63,133 bases of DNA, from positions 1 through 63,133 of the forward strand of contig JAKDPD010000007.1 of NCBI GenBank assembly GCA_030455605.1, given 5' to 3'. The notes under the pieces were generated by a model. The model worked only from the letters and a program-made list of their open reading frames with translations. It was not told the DNA's origin and searched no databases. The DNA comes from Lactobacillus sp. (GTDB lineage Bacteria; Bacillota; Bacilli; Lactobacillales; Lactobacillaceae). Shown piece by piece: positions 9,078 to 18,245 of the stretch. The position numbers and the translations under genes were made by a program. The first letter of the stretch is position 1, and each line of letters starts with the position of its first letter.

Positions 9078-9992
9078 TTAGGAAATTTGTGTCACCACAA
9101 TTTGTGGTAGGACAGCTTCAATTTGACTCTTCACTGCAATATCCTTGGTAAAGGCAGTGGCGGCACCACAAGCCATCCCCATCCGGAAACTAGCGACTGG
9201 ATCTTGGGTTCTGACGTAGGTCCCCACAAAGCCAGCAATCATGGAATCGCCAGCACCAACTGAGTTAATGGCAGTTCCCACCGCACCTTTAGCATGGTAG
9301 ACATGCTCTGGTGTCAGTAAGTAACCGCCATCGCCAGCAAGTGAAATCATGACATTCTTAGCACCCTTTTGTAGCAACTTTTTCGCATAATCTAGCATCA
9401 CTTCATCTGAAGCAAAAGTCGTATCAAAGAGGGCAGCTAATTCATGCTGATTTGGTTTAATCACGAGTGGTTGATAATCGAGCGTTGACAGCAATGCCTC
9501 GCCAGTCGTATCAACGACAAAATCAGCGCCAGCCTCGCGAATCGTAGGCAATAATTGTTGGTAAAAGTCCTGTGGCAAACTTGGGGTAAGTGATCCACTC
9601 ATGACCACCACATCGCCAGCCTTCAAATCAGCTAAACGCGCCTTAAAAGCCGTAATTTCTTGAGCCGTAATCGTCGGACCGGCAGCATTAATTTCGGTTT
9701 CTTTCTGTGCATGCACCTTGACATTGACACGCGTATCATCAGAAATGGTCACAAAGTCACTGACAATCCGCTTTTGGTTAAGTTGCCGGATTAATTCTTT
9801 CCCAGTAAAGCCACCCACAAAACCCCAAGCCGTATTATCAATTCCCAATTGGTTAAGGATTTGTGACACATTAATCCCTTTACCACCAGCTAAGAAAGTA
9901 TCATTAGCCGTGCGGTTAACTGCACCTGAGACCACTTTTGTGAGTGACATCACATAGTCAAGTGCTGGATTAACGGTAACTGTATAAATCAT
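9078..9992 (-). CDS. fruK: 1-phosphofructokinase
   Basis: This 304-residue PfkB-family kinase converts fructose 1-phosphate to fructose 1,6-bisphosphate. The substrate motif GGKGINVSQILNQLG is near residues 37-51. The C-terminal PfkB signature with catalytic aspartate (NSVGAGDSMIAGF) is near residue 245. Its start overlaps the fruR stop by four bases, which indicates translational coupling in the fructose operon. Confidence 0.96.
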   Translation of the reverse strand: MIYTVTVNPALDYVMSLTKVVSGAVNRTANDTFLAGGKGINVSQILNQLGIDNTAWGFVGGFTGKELIRQLNQKRIVSDFVTISDDTRVNVKVHAQKETEINAAGPTITAQEITAFKARLADLKAGDVVVMSGSLTPSLPQDFYQQLLPTIREAGADFVVDTTGEALLSTLDYQPLVIKPNQHELAALFDTTFASDEVMLDYAKKLLQKGAKNVMISLAGDGGYLLTPEHVYHAKGAVGTAINSVGAGDSMIAGFVGTYVRTQDPVASFRMGMACGAATAFTKDIAVKSQIEAVLPQIVVTQIS

Positions 9993-10747
9993 GAATAAAT
10001 TGCCTCCTCTAGGCGAATGTCAGCTGGAATCGCTGCCTTCGCCGCCTGTGATAGTTGACTGGTAATAATAGTAGCCTGATTAGCTTGACCAAAAGTGACG
10101 AAATGACGTTCCCCAATTTTACTAGCATCCATTAAGACGTAGGTCGTCTGCGCTTGGGCCATTTCAGCTGCTTTAATAGCAGCTTCTTCTGGCTCTGGCG
10201 TCATCAAATGCCCCTGAGCGTCAAGACCATTGGCCCCAATAAAGCTAGCCGTAAAGTTCATGGTAGCTAATTGCTTTAGTGCAAAGGTACCAACACCGGC
10301 GTGCGTATCCGCTTTAATCCGTCCCCCAATTAAAATGGTTTCAATTTGGTGGCCGAGCGCACAAAGTGCAGTCTCAAGGCCATTTGTCACAATGGTCAAA
10401 TCACGAATTTGCGCTAAAAAAGGAACCATCTCATAAGTCGTCGTTCCGGCATCAATAAAAATATAGCTGCCCGGCTGGACTTTTTGAGCTGCGTAACGCG
10501 CAATTGCAATTTTAGCCTGGTGATTACGCCCAAAACGCACATGTTGTGACACATCACGTGAAAAGTCGCGAATTGAACGTGCACCACCATGCACTCGAGT
10601 TAGCACACCAGCTTTCTCTAGCTGGATGAGGTCACGTCGAATCGTTGATTCAGAAGTCTGGGTAAGGTGACAGAGTTCTGTAACCTGACAGAAATCATGT
10701 TCATCTAGGTAACCTTCAATGACTCTTTGCCTTTTTTCGGTTAGCAT
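9989..10747 (-). CDS. fruR: DeoR-family fructose operon repressor
   Basis: This regulator of about 252 residues has an N-terminal helix-turn-helix (TSESTIRRDLIQLEKAGVLTRVHGGA) and a DeoR C-terminal sugar-phosphate sensor domain (FIDAGTTTYEMVPFL, PEPEEAAIKAAEM). By family it is released from DNA by a phosphorylated fructose. I chose the ATG at 10747, preceded by AGGGG, because DeoR proteins normally begin MLTEKRQ; the frame is open to 10795 without further family similarity. It is the first gene of fruRKA and so probably autoregulated. Confidence 0.92.
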   Translation of the reverse strand: MLTEKRQRVIEGYLDEHDFCQVTELCHLTQTSESTIRRDLIQLEKAGVLTRVHGGARSIRDFSRDVSQHVRFGRNHQAKIAIARYAAQKVQPGSYIFIDAGTTTYEMVPFLAQIRDLTIVTNGLETALCALGHQIETILIGGRIKADTHAGVGTFALKQLATMNFTASFIGANGLDAQGHLMTPEPEEAAIKAAEMAQAQTTYVLMDASKIGERHFVTFGQANQATIITSQLSQAAKAAIPADIRLEEAIYS

Positions 10748-10804
10748 ATCATTACCCCTGTTGCATATTGTATGCGCGTTCATTACTAAAATCAATCATT
10801 TTTC

Positions 10805-10834
10805 GTCATATTAATTCAAAAAAATTCAAGTCAA
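10805..10834 (-). promoter_or_regulatory. Possible fruRKA promoter with A/T-rich repeats
   Basis: On the minus strand TTGACT and TATGAC are separated by 18 bases. The spacer and flanks carry repeated AATTCAA / TCAAATC elements (10813-10845) that could be DeoR-type operator repeats. The -10 match is only moderate. Confidence 0.4.
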
Positions 10835-10939
10835 ATCAAATTAAGTCTTATTTCAAATGGTCACATGGAAAAAACTACTACGTGAAAAAATTATATTATT
10901 ACCAGAAAGAGGTGGAGACTAAATACCGCTATCTATATA

Positions 10940-10969
10940 TTGTATATTGTTGTACATTTCAACTATATG
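10940..10969 (+). promoter_or_regulatory. Possible hemH promoter
   Basis: TTGTAT and TATATG are separated by 18 bases about 50 bases before hemH, inside a repetitive TATATTGTATATTG / CTATATGTTGTAG stretch. The match is weak. Confidence 0.35.
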
Positions 10970-11020
10970 TTGTAGTAGAATGAAAAAGTAAGATTATTAG
11001 TTGAAAGGATCTAGCCAAAA

Positions 11021-11992
11021 ATGAGTGATAAAAAAGGTGTTTTATTAGTTAATTTAGGTAGCCCAGCGGCACCCACAGCTAAGGCCGTTAAAGTTTACCT
11101 CAGTCAACTGCTGAGTGACCATCGTATGGTGTCACTACCATCATACCTATGGCAGCCCCTGTTACACTTATTTTTTTTACCACTGCATACGGCGAAATTT
11201 GCTCGGCGTTATCGACAAGTCTGGGACGACCAGTTAGGTTCGCCATTACACTATTATACTAAGCGGCAAGCAATGCTCTTACAGGCCGTGCTACCTGATT
11301 ATACCGTCCGCTATGCGACGAGTTATAGTTCGCCCAGCATTAACAGCGTGCTCAGCGAGTTCGAGCATGAGAGGATTAGTAGCTTGACGGTCATCCCGCT
11401 CTATCCTGAATATTCAACGATGACTGTTGGTGCAATTCACACGGCCATCGAGCACTTTTATGCCCAACGGCAAACTATGCCGGACTTGCATTTAGTCAGC
11501 GACTATTCTGATTTTGAACCTTATATTACGGCACTGGCAACCAAAATCCGAAATGCCGTTAAGCGGATTAAGCCAGATTGCGTACTTTTTTCTTATCATG
11601 ATATTCCCAAGCATTATGCTGACACCGGTGATCCTTACAAGGCACGCTGCAATCGAACTACTAGCGCATTGCTGCGCCGGCTCAACTTAATAATGCCATG
11701 TTTTCAGAGTTATCAGTCACAGTTTTGACCGATTGCTTGGCTACAACCACGAACTGCTGCTACCGTTAAGGGTCTAGCCGAAGAAGGTTATACCAATATA
11801 CTCGTCATTGCGCCTAGCTTTGTGTCTGATTGCCTAGAAACCATCGATGAACTAGCAAACCAAACCCGCGCTTCCTTCTTGCAAGCGGGTGGTCAGCATT
11901 TCCACTTACTCTCTGCCTTAAACGATGATGCTACTTGGATTGATGCTTTGGCACAGCTCGCCCACAAATATGATCCCATTCAACGCGCATAA
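11021..11992 (+). pseudogene. hemH: Ferrochelatase, interrupted by an in-frame TGA
   Basis: Coproporphyrin/protoporphyrin ferrochelatase inserts Fe2+ into porphyrin. Codons 1-235 encode the N-terminal two thirds, including GVLLVNLGSP, the YPEYSTMT region and the catalytic-histidine segment LFSYHDIPKHY. A TGA stands at 11726-11728. The same frame then continues as PIAWLQPRTAATVKGL and VIAPSFVSDCLETIDEL, which holds the second conserved acidic active-site residue, to a TAA at 11990-11992. The full frame is 323 codons, normal for the family. In relatives the interrupted position is glycine (QSRFG), so GGA to TGA is the simplest lesion. The 235-residue product would lack the conserved Glu. It could also be a sequencing error. 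Confidence 0.9.
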
Positions 11993-11993
11993 C

Positions 11994-12026
11994 AAAAAAA
12001 GCTAAGCATTAATGCTTAGCTTTTTT
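11994..12026. terminator. Bidirectional terminator
   Basis: AAAAAAAGCTAAGCATT / AATGCTTAGCTTTTTT is a perfect hairpin between the convergent hemH and aspartate racemase genes. It overlaps the end of the racemase gene. Confidence 0.9.
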
Positions 12027-12771
12027 GATACAAATATGGCGCAATGACTTGCTGCGGATCAGCGCCATGACGAATTGCCAAAGCTAACTTAATTGTCACC
12101 TCAGCCAAAATCGCTTGTGGATCAATCACCTGATAAGGATGATCGGGTGCCTTTTCTTGTGCTAGTGAAAGTTCAGTACAACCTAGTAGCACCACATTGC
12201 AACCATAGTCATCATGCATCTTTTGTAAAATACGATGATACAAGGGACCATCAACCACACCTTGTTCCTTAATGTGCGTATAAATCAGACTCGTCACCAT
12301 TCGCTGAATCTCAGGGCCACCAAAGACCACTTGGCAACCAGCAGCAGTGATTTCTTGCTCATAAAGGCGATCGTAAATCGAACCTTCGGTCGCAATTAAG
12401 CCAATCTTATGTTCATTAGGATACAAATCTTTAAAACGGTGCACCGCAATCCGCATCATGTGCAGGAGTGGAATTGAACTGAGTGCAGACAAATCATCAT
12501 AAAAGTAATGCGCCGTATTACAAGGGAGTACCATGAAATCAGGCTTAAGCAATGCTTGACCAAGAATATCAGCCTTCAGTGCTGGAAAAAAGCTCGGTGC
12601 CCGGTGGTCCTTAATGTAAGCTGTACGATCCGGAACCTCAGCGTCATTGACTAGAATGTAGTTCAAATAGTCTTGATCTCTCGTAATTTTAACCTGGTGA
12701 TTGAGTAAGCGGACATAACTTTCAGTCGCGATTGTCCCCATCCCACCAATAATGCTAAAAAAGTGTTTCAT
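12016..12771 (-). CDS. racD: Aspartate/glutamate racemase family protein (probable aspartate racemase)
   Basis: This cofactor-independent racemase of 251 residues has the two catalytic cysteines in the expected contexts: LPCNTAHYF in the N-terminal half and LLGCTELSL in the C-terminal half. The N-terminal IIGGMGTIATESY and EVPDRTAYI match aspartate racemases better than MurI. The gene starts ten bases after murE ends on the same strand. Family knowledge: many lactobacilli have D-Asp/D-Asn cross-bridges on the Lys of peptidoglycan, and racD supplies D-Asp. The pairing with murE therefore suggests a role in bridge supply (inference). Confidence 0.85.
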   Translation of the reverse strand: MKHFFSIIGGMGTIATESYVRLLNHQVKITRDQDYLNYILVNDAEVPDRTAYIKDHRAPSFFPALKADILGQALLKPDFMVLPCNTAHYFYDDLSALSSIPLLHMMRIAVHRFKDLYPNEHKIGLIATEGSIYDRLYEQEITAAGCQVVFGGPEIQRMVTSLIYTHIKEQGVVDGPLYHRILQKMHDDYGCNVVLLGCTELSLAQEKAPDHPYQVIDPQAILAEVTIKLALAIRHGADPQQVIAPYLYQKS

Positions 12772-12781
12772 GAGGCTGACC

Positions 12782-14332
12782 CTACTTTTCTAAATCACGA
12801 ATCACGTTCTGGGCCACGACAATATCTGACGGATATGGTGTGTCCACGCCGCGAATCTTCTGGAAGCCATCAGCGCCCTTACCACAAATCAGGACCACAT
12901 CATCTTTACCAGCCATCGCAATGGCTGCGTGAATGGCTTGTTTCCGATCAAGTTCAATCGTCACCTGACACTTAGAATGGTCAATCCCAGCATCAATTTC
13001 TTCAGCGATACTTTGTGGATCTTCAAAACCAGGATCATCCGTTGTCAAAAAGGCTTGTTGCGCATAAGCGGTTAAACTCTCACTGAAACCTGGACGCCGT
13101 GAAACGCCCTTATCACCTGGGGCACCAACCACGACAATAATCTTGGGATTATTAAATTCCTTTTGCATAAAACCCATCAGTGCCATCATCGAGGCTTTAT
13201 TGTGGGCATAATCAACCACAACTACCCCATGATGCTTGGTCATTTCGGTTTGCATCCGGCCCGGAATCGTCACATGCCGAATACCACGAGCAGCTACTGC
13301 TTGAGTCACGCCAGCGAGTCCAGCACCGATAATCGCTGCTGTCCCATTGCTTTCGTTAAAGTCGCCAATCATTTGCAGTGTGTACTGCCCAGCGATATCG
13401 AGCGTTTTGGCCTTAGCTGTTGCACAGTGCAAGCTAAAGCTCGTCTCTTTCATATCAGTTTCAATTGCCGCATAACGGAAATCAATTGGTGGCTGGCCAG
13501 CAACACGTTCAAACTTCTGATTAGCAAACAAATAGATGCTATCAGGATTAGTCGTCGTAGTTGCGGCAGCGTAAATCTCGCTGAAATGATCAGTTTCCGC
13601 ATTAATAATACACTTACGAGAATTGACTAATAATTGCAATTTGCAGTGTAAGTAATCGGCAAAATTCGGATGTTCATTGGGGCCAATATGGTCAGGCGTG
13701 ATGTTCAAAAAGAAGCCTAAGTCATAGGTTAATCCAAATACTCGATTTTTCTTATAGGCTTGGGAGGAAACCTCCATGACCAAGTGCGTCATACCGTTAT
13801 CAACTGCTCGGCGCATATCACGAAATAAATCGAGTGATTCAGGCGTGGTTAGACTCGACTTAAACGAGTCTTCCGGCTTCATACCGACAATATCATTGAC
13901 AGAAGAAATCAATGCTGTGCGACCACCATTAATTTGATCAAGCATCCCCTTTAAAAAGTAAGCCGAGGTCGTTTTTCCTTTGGTGCCAGTAAATGCAACC
14001 ACAAACAAATCATCTTGTGGGAAGCGGAAAAAGGCAGCTGATAACAGCGCCATGGCTTTAGAAACATCACGCACAATTAAAGCGTGCATCCCCTTGCCTT
14101 CTGGATAGGGTTGCTCAGCCACATAACAAACAGCGCCATTGCTCTTAGCCAGTGATAAATAAGTTGGACGAAAGCCGGCTCCTTTACAAAAGAATAGCGT
14201 ATCCGTTTGTATATCACGGGAATCATAAGAAACATAGGCCATTTTAGTGGCAACTGTGTCTTGAACCGCACTTGATTTTAACAAGTGATGCTCTTTCAAA
14301 ATTAAAATACAGGTATTTAAAGAAATACTCAT
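12782..14332 (-). CDS. murE: UDP-MurNAc-tripeptide synthetase (L-lysine-type MurE)
   Basis: This 516-residue Mur ligase adds the third amino acid to UDP-MurNAc-L-Ala-D-Glu. ATP-binding GTKGKTTSAY lies near residue 115, and the central-domain motifs (MEVSSQAYKK, NITPDHIGPNEHP) and C-terminal domain VVVDYAHNKASM are in order. The substrate-selecting motif reads DDPGFED rather than the DNPR of meso-diaminopimelate enzymes, which points to L-lysine. It heads a two-gene operon with the aspartate racemase. The start follows GAGGAG. Confidence 0.93.
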   Translation of the reverse strand: MSISLNTCILILKEHHLLKSSAVQDTVATKMAYVSYDSRDIQTDTLFFCKGAGFRPTYLSLAKSNGAVCYVAEQPYPEGKGMHALIVRDVSKAMALLSAAFFRFPQDDLFVVAFTGTKGKTTSAYFLKGMLDQINGGRTALISSVNDIVGMKPEDSFKSSLTTPESLDLFRDMRRAVDNGMTHLVMEVSSQAYKKNRVFGLTYDLGFFLNITPDHIGPNEHPNFADYLHCKLQLLVNSRKCIINAETDHFSEIYAAATTTTNPDSIYLFANQKFERVAGQPPIDFRYAAIETDMKETSFSLHCATAKAKTLDIAGQYTLQMIGDFNESNGTAAIIGAGLAGVTQAVAARGIRHVTIPGRMQTEMTKHHGVVVVDYAHNKASMMALMGFMQKEFNNPKIIVVVGAPGDKGVSRRPGFSESLTAYAQQAFLTTDDPGFEDPQSIAEEIDAGIDHSKCQVTIELDRKQAIHAAIAMAGKDDVVLICGKGADGFQKIRGVDTPYPSDIVVAQNVIRDLEK

Positions 14333-14392
14333 GTGAACTCCTCATTGAAAAAATATCTCGGTTAAAATTATAACACAGCTAAGCCAGCTTTT

Positions 14393-15529
14393 TTATGCTG
14401 GTGCACTAAGCGGCAACCGAATAATGAATTGCGTCCAATCCGCATCAGATTCACATTTAATGGTACCGTGGTGTAAATCAACCACGCTTTTGGTAATCGC
14501 TAATCCCAGCCCAGTACCACCGGTACTGGTATTACGTGACGTTTCCACGCGATAAAAACGCTCAAAGATTTTCTTCAGTGCCTGCTTAGGAATGGCGGCA
14601 CCATTGTTGCCAATCGTTAACTCAACTTGCTGCTGATTTACTAAATTAGCCTCTAAGCGAATCGTGGTGGCACCTTTGCCATACTTTAACGCATTACCAA
14701 TCAGATTGTTGTAAACGCGCACGAGCTTTTCTGCATCAGCTTCAATGGCTAAATTATGGGGACGTGTGGCCACGTCAAACTTGATTCCCTGCTTTTCGGC
14801 TTCTAGTTCAAACCCTGCCGCGACCTGTTCGAGCATTGAATACAGGTGTAGTGGTCCATAATTAAGCTTAGTTGAGGTGGAATTCAAGGTTGTATAATCA
14901 AACAAATCATTGGCTAATGAGCGCATTTGCTCAGCCTTATTATAGGCAATATCGACATATTTGGCGCAATCAGTGGCCGCAATGTTGTCATTCTTGAATA
15001 ACCCTAAATAACCCAGAATCGACGTCAGCGGCGTCCGAATATCATGTGAGACGTTCGTAATCAAATCATCCTTTGATTGCTCGATTGCCCGTTCTTCATC
15101 AATCGCGTGGACCGTCGCATCAACTAGCAAATTAATTGAATCAATCACTTTTTGTAAATCCGTCTTCACAGCAAATGAAATGCGGTGATCAAAATGGCCG
15201 TTAGCAATATGATGCAACTCAAAAATGACATGACGTAGTTGCATCTGGTGATAACGCCGAATCAGGCGCCAGTAAAGAACCAACAAATCGGCTAACATCA
15301 TCGCAATAATCGCTAATCGTTGCCAGCTCCAAAAATAGCCACCGACAAAAGTTAGATTCTGACGAATAAAGTAAATACCATTAATTAGATTTTTATCTTG
15401 TAAGACTGCCAAATGAAAGAGAATAATGACCGACAAGTTAAGCAGTAACAACAGCACAATGGTCACGACTGCTTCTGCGAATAGCTCACTTTTTTCAGTA
15501 GCCGTGAGTTTAACGCGCTCTTTTTTCAT
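14393..15529 (-). CDS. VanS-like membrane sensor histidine kinase
   Basis: This 378-residue kinase has two N-terminal membrane segments (about 17-42 and 68-88), a HAMP-like region, the phospho-acceptor H-box (VSHDIRTPLTSILGYLG), an N-box (NLIGNALKYG) and the G-boxes (GTGLGLAI). It starts three bases after the response regulator stop, so the pair is co-translated. The extracytoplasmic loop is short (about 25 residues), as in VanS-type or intramembrane-sensing kinases. Location beside murE suggests cell-wall sensing, but the target genes are not evident. Confidence 0.92.
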   Translation of the reverse strand: MKKERVKLTATEKSELFAEAVVTIVLLLLLNLSVIILFHLAVLQDKNLINGIYFIRQNLTFVGGYFWSWQRLAIIAMMLADLLVLYWRLIRRYHQMQLRHVIFELHHIANGHFDHRISFAVKTDLQKVIDSINLLVDATVHAIDEERAIEQSKDDLITNVSHDIRTPLTSILGYLGLFKNDNIAATDCAKYVDIAYNKAEQMRSLANDLFDYTTLNSTSTKLNYGPLHLYSMLEQVAAGFELEAEKQGIKFDVATRPHNLAIEADAEKLVRVYNNLIGNALKYGKGATTIRLEANLVNQQQVELTIGNNGAAIPKQALKKIFERFYRVETSRNTSTGGTGLGLAITKSVVDLHHGTIKCESDADWTQFIIRLPLSAPA

Positions 15530-15532
15530 AGG

Positions 15533-16219
15533 CTAGGCACCCACCTTGTAGCCAACACCCCAAACGGTCTGAATCACTTCTTCGCCACCGGTAGCTGACT
15601 GAATCTTATCACGCAAGTGAGACACATGAACCATCACCGTCTTGGCAGAAACAATCGATTCCTGCTGCCACACACGTTCAAAAATTTCATCCGCAGAAAA
15701 AACCCGATTTGGATGACTCGCTAATAGTGATAAAATACCAAATTCTAAAGCTGTTAATTGAATTTCAGCACCATCAATTGTCTTCACCTCATGGGAATCA
15801 CGATTAATAATGAGTGGGCCCACCTCAAGCACATCAGGAGCTTCATCCTTAACCTGCTTTTGACTACGCCGCAAGAGTGAGCGTACCCGAGCCATCACTT
15901 CTAGTGGGTTAAAGGGTTTGGAGACATAATCATCAGCCCCCGTAATTAAGCCCTGAATTTTATCCATGTCGCCAGTTTTAGCAGACACAATAATAATCGG
16001 AATATCCGAATCCTTACGAACTTCCCGAATAACATCAATACCTGTCATATTCGGCATCATCACATCAAGAATCATTAATGCAATATCAGGAGTGGTGCTA
16101 AGCTTGGTAATCGCTTCTTGTCCGCTATAAGCGACCACTGGATCATAGCCCTCACTCTTCAGATAGATACTCAATAATTCGACAATTTCTTTATCATCAT
16201 CAACCACTAAAATTTTCAT
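15533..16219 (-). CDS. OmpR/VanR-family response regulator
   Basis: This regulator of about 228 residues has a receiver domain (VVDDDKEI acidic pocket, phospho-aspartate in MILDVMMP, conserved lysine in YVSKPFNP) and a C-terminal winged-helix DNA-binding domain (TVMVHVSHLRDKI, VWGVGYKV). The start at 16219 is preceded by AAGGAGGATGGTACG; codons further upstream are not homologous. It is the first gene of a two-gene operon with the VanS-like kinase. Confidence 0.94.
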   Translation of the reverse strand: MKILVVDDDKEIVELLSIYLKSEGYDPVVAYSGQEAITKLSTTPDIALMILDVMMPNMTGIDVIREVRKDSDIPIIIVSAKTGDMDKIQGLITGADDYVSKPFNPLEVMARVRSLLRRSQKQVKDEAPDVLEVGPLIINRDSHEVKTIDGAEIQLTALEFGILSLLASHPNRVFSADEIFERVWQQESIVSAKTVMVHVSHLRDKIQSATGGEEVIQTVWGVGYKVGA

Positions 16220-16345
16220 CGTACCATCCTCCTTGCACCACATTCGAGTTGTCGCAAGCCTTTACCTTATTTTACTGATATTTTAAACTAATTTGCAAAC
16301 CAACTCACTTTTTTAGAGAATCATAAGAATCCCACCGGGAAAATA

Positions 16346-16374
16346 AATAGCTTCCATCGAAGATGAGAGCTATT
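16346..16374 (-). terminator. Hairpin terminator after the ABC exporter operon
   Basis: AATAGCT..CATC / GATG..AGCTATT forms a stem with mismatches directly downstream of the ABC exporter gene, followed on the minus strand by ATTTATTTT. The T run is imperfect. Confidence 0.55.
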
Positions 16375-16385
16375 GTCAATTATGA

Positions 16386-18245
16386 TTATTGTAATTCACG
16401 TTTACCAGTATAGAGTTCGTAGTAATAGCCATGTTTTGCTAAAAGCTGGGCATGATTACCCGATTCAATAATGCGGCCATGATCAAGTACCAAAATCAAA
16501 TCGGCATTAACAATAGTAGATAAGCGGTGGGCAATGACGAAACTAGTCCGCCCTGATAACAAATTGTCCATCCCTTGTTGAATTAAGCGCTCTGTGCGGG
16601 TATCAATGCTAGAGGTGGCCTCATCCAAAATCATCACAGGTTCATCCGCAATCATCGCACGTGCTAACGATAACAGCTGCATCTGTCCTTGGGACAAATC
16701 ACCGCCATCACCGTCAATGATGGTTTCGTAACCTTTAGGCAGGTCATGAATGAATTCATCCGCACGTGATAATTTGGCTGCTTGATAGACCTCATCATCG
16801 CTAGCACCTTGGCGGCCGAAGCGAATGTTTTCCATCACGGTTCCCGTAAACAAATGCGTCTCTTGCAAGACAATCGTTAAGGATTGACGCAAGGATGATT
16901 TTTTAATCCGCTTAATTGGGATGCCATCGTAAGTAATTTGACCGGCATTAATTTCATAAAAACGGTTGAGCAAGTTAGAAATCGTTGTTTTGCCGGCGCC
17001 GGTTTCACCAACCAATGCCACCTTCATCCCTGGCTTAGCATCGATATTAATCTGATGCAAAATCGGCTGATTAGGGACATAGCTGAAATCGACATGATTA
17101 AAAATAATGTGACCATGCACGGAAACCTTTTTCGTACTGCCGTCTATTTGCGGCACATTCCAGTGCCAAGCTGACTTCACATTGGCATTACTTTCAATCG
17201 TGACTTGTCCTTCATCCACTTCGGCTGGGGTATCCATAACTTCAAAAATCCGGTTGGCCCCAGCAAGTGCCATGACAATAGAATTCATTTGTTGTGAAAT
17301 CTGGGCAATTGGCATACTAAATTGCTTGGATAACTGTAAAAAGGCCGCAATCGCACCCAGGGTGAGTGGCGCCCAAGCGTGAATTGCTAGCGCCCCACCT
17401 AGAATGGCGATCAGGACATAGAGTAAGTTACCCATGTTACCCATAATCGGGAACAGAATGGTCGCAAAGGTATTGGCATTCCCTGAAGCTAGGCGTAAAT
17501 TTTCATTATAGTCATCGAATGCTGCCTTGGCTGCTGATTCATAGGAGAAGACCTTAACGACTTTCAAACCATTCAGCATTTCTTCATTGTAACCATTAAT
17601 TTCACCGACTTGACGCTGTTGAATGGTAAAAAAGTGGCTCGATTTCTTGGTTAAGAAACGAACGACCCAATAGCTCAAGCCAAAAATCAAGAAGGAAAAC
17701 AAGGTCAATTCCCAACTTACACTGAACATGGCGGATATCACAAACGCTAATGACAAGGTTGAGAAACAAAACTGCGGAATTGATTGCGAAATCATTTGCA
17801 TCAAAGTATCAATATCGTTTGTATAGCGACTCATAATGTCGCCATACTCATTTTGATCGAAATAGGCAATCGGGAGACGACCCATATGTACAAACATCTC
17901 GTGCCGAACCTGTAATTGCACCTTCTGAGCCAAGATACTCATTAAAACGTTAAAGAGATAATTCGCACCCGCACCCACCAAATAGACGATTAACATCAAA
18001 ATAATTGCTTGAAATAACGGTTGGAAGTTGGGCTGCTTGGCTTTGAGCAAAGGCGTAATGTAGTCGTTAATGAGTCGCTCGATAAAGAGTGATCCCACTA
18101 CACCAGTAGCAGCACTGACAATCACACCGATGGCTGAAATCTCTAACATCAATGGACTTGTATTTAGCACCAATTTTAGCAGTCGTAATAACGTCGCCTT
18201 ACGCTTACCGGCAGCTAATCGTTGTCTTTGAACCATCCTGATCAC
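16386..18245 (-). CDS. Heterodimeric ABC exporter, subunit B (LmrD/BmrD-like)
   Basis: This 619-residue half-transporter has a six-helix membrane domain (about residues 30-345) and a C-terminal ATPase with Walker A GETGAGKTT, Walker B MILDEATSSID and catalytic Glu present. Its signature is the degenerate LSQGQ. Together with its partner, which has a canonical LSGGQ-type signature but lacks the catalytic Glu, this fits heterodimeric multidrug exporters with one consensus and one degenerate ATP site. The start overlaps the partner stop by four bases. Substrates are likely drugs, lipids or antimicrobial peptides. Confidence 0.93.
   Translation of the reverse strand: MIRMVQRQRLAAGKRKATLLRLLKLVLNTSPLMLEISAIGVIVSAATGVVGSLFIERLINDYITPLLKAKQPNFQPLFQAIILMLIVYLVGAGANYLFNVLMSILAQKVQLQVRHEMFVHMGRLPIAYFDQNEYGDIMSRYTNDIDTLMQMISQSIPQFCFSTLSLAFVISAMFSVSWELTLFSFLIFGLSYWVVRFLTKKSSHFFTIQQRQVGEINGYNEEMLNGLKVVKVFSYESAAKAAFDDYNENLRLASGNANTFATILFPIMGNMGNLLYVLIAILGGALAIHAWAPLTLGAIAAFLQLSKQFSMPIAQISQQMNSIVMALAGANRIFEVMDTPAEVDEGQVTIESNANVKSAWHWNVPQIDGSTKKVSVHGHIIFNHVDFSYVPNQPILHQINIDAKPGMKVALVGETGAGKTTISNLLNRFYEINAGQITYDGIPIKRIKKSSLRQSLTIVLQETHLFTGTVMENIRFGRQGASDDEVYQAAKLSRADEFIHDLPKGYETIIDGDGGDLSQGQMQLLSLARAMIADEPVMILDEATSSIDTRTERLIQQGMDNLLSGRTSFVIAHRLSTIVNADLILVLDHGRIIESGNHAQLLAKHGYYYELYTGKRELQ

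Noticed and set aside
10545-10566. A CACGTG core (CATCACGTGAAAAG) that might be a parS site for ParB
   Set aside because: The flanks do not match TGTTTCACGTGAAACA on the left side and it lies inside the fruR coding sequence.
11726-11728. TGA in hemH as a selenocysteine codon
   Set aside because: No selenocysteine insertion hairpin is evident just downstream, relatives have glycine there, and ferrochelatases are not selenoproteins.
13163-13630. A 155-codon open frame opposite murE
   Set aside because: It is an antisense shadow of a well-supported gene, with no ribosome binding site or recognisable domain.
16325-16345. CCCACCGGGAAAAT as a Noc-binding site
   Set aside because: Only half of the ATTTCCCGGGAAAT palindrome is present.
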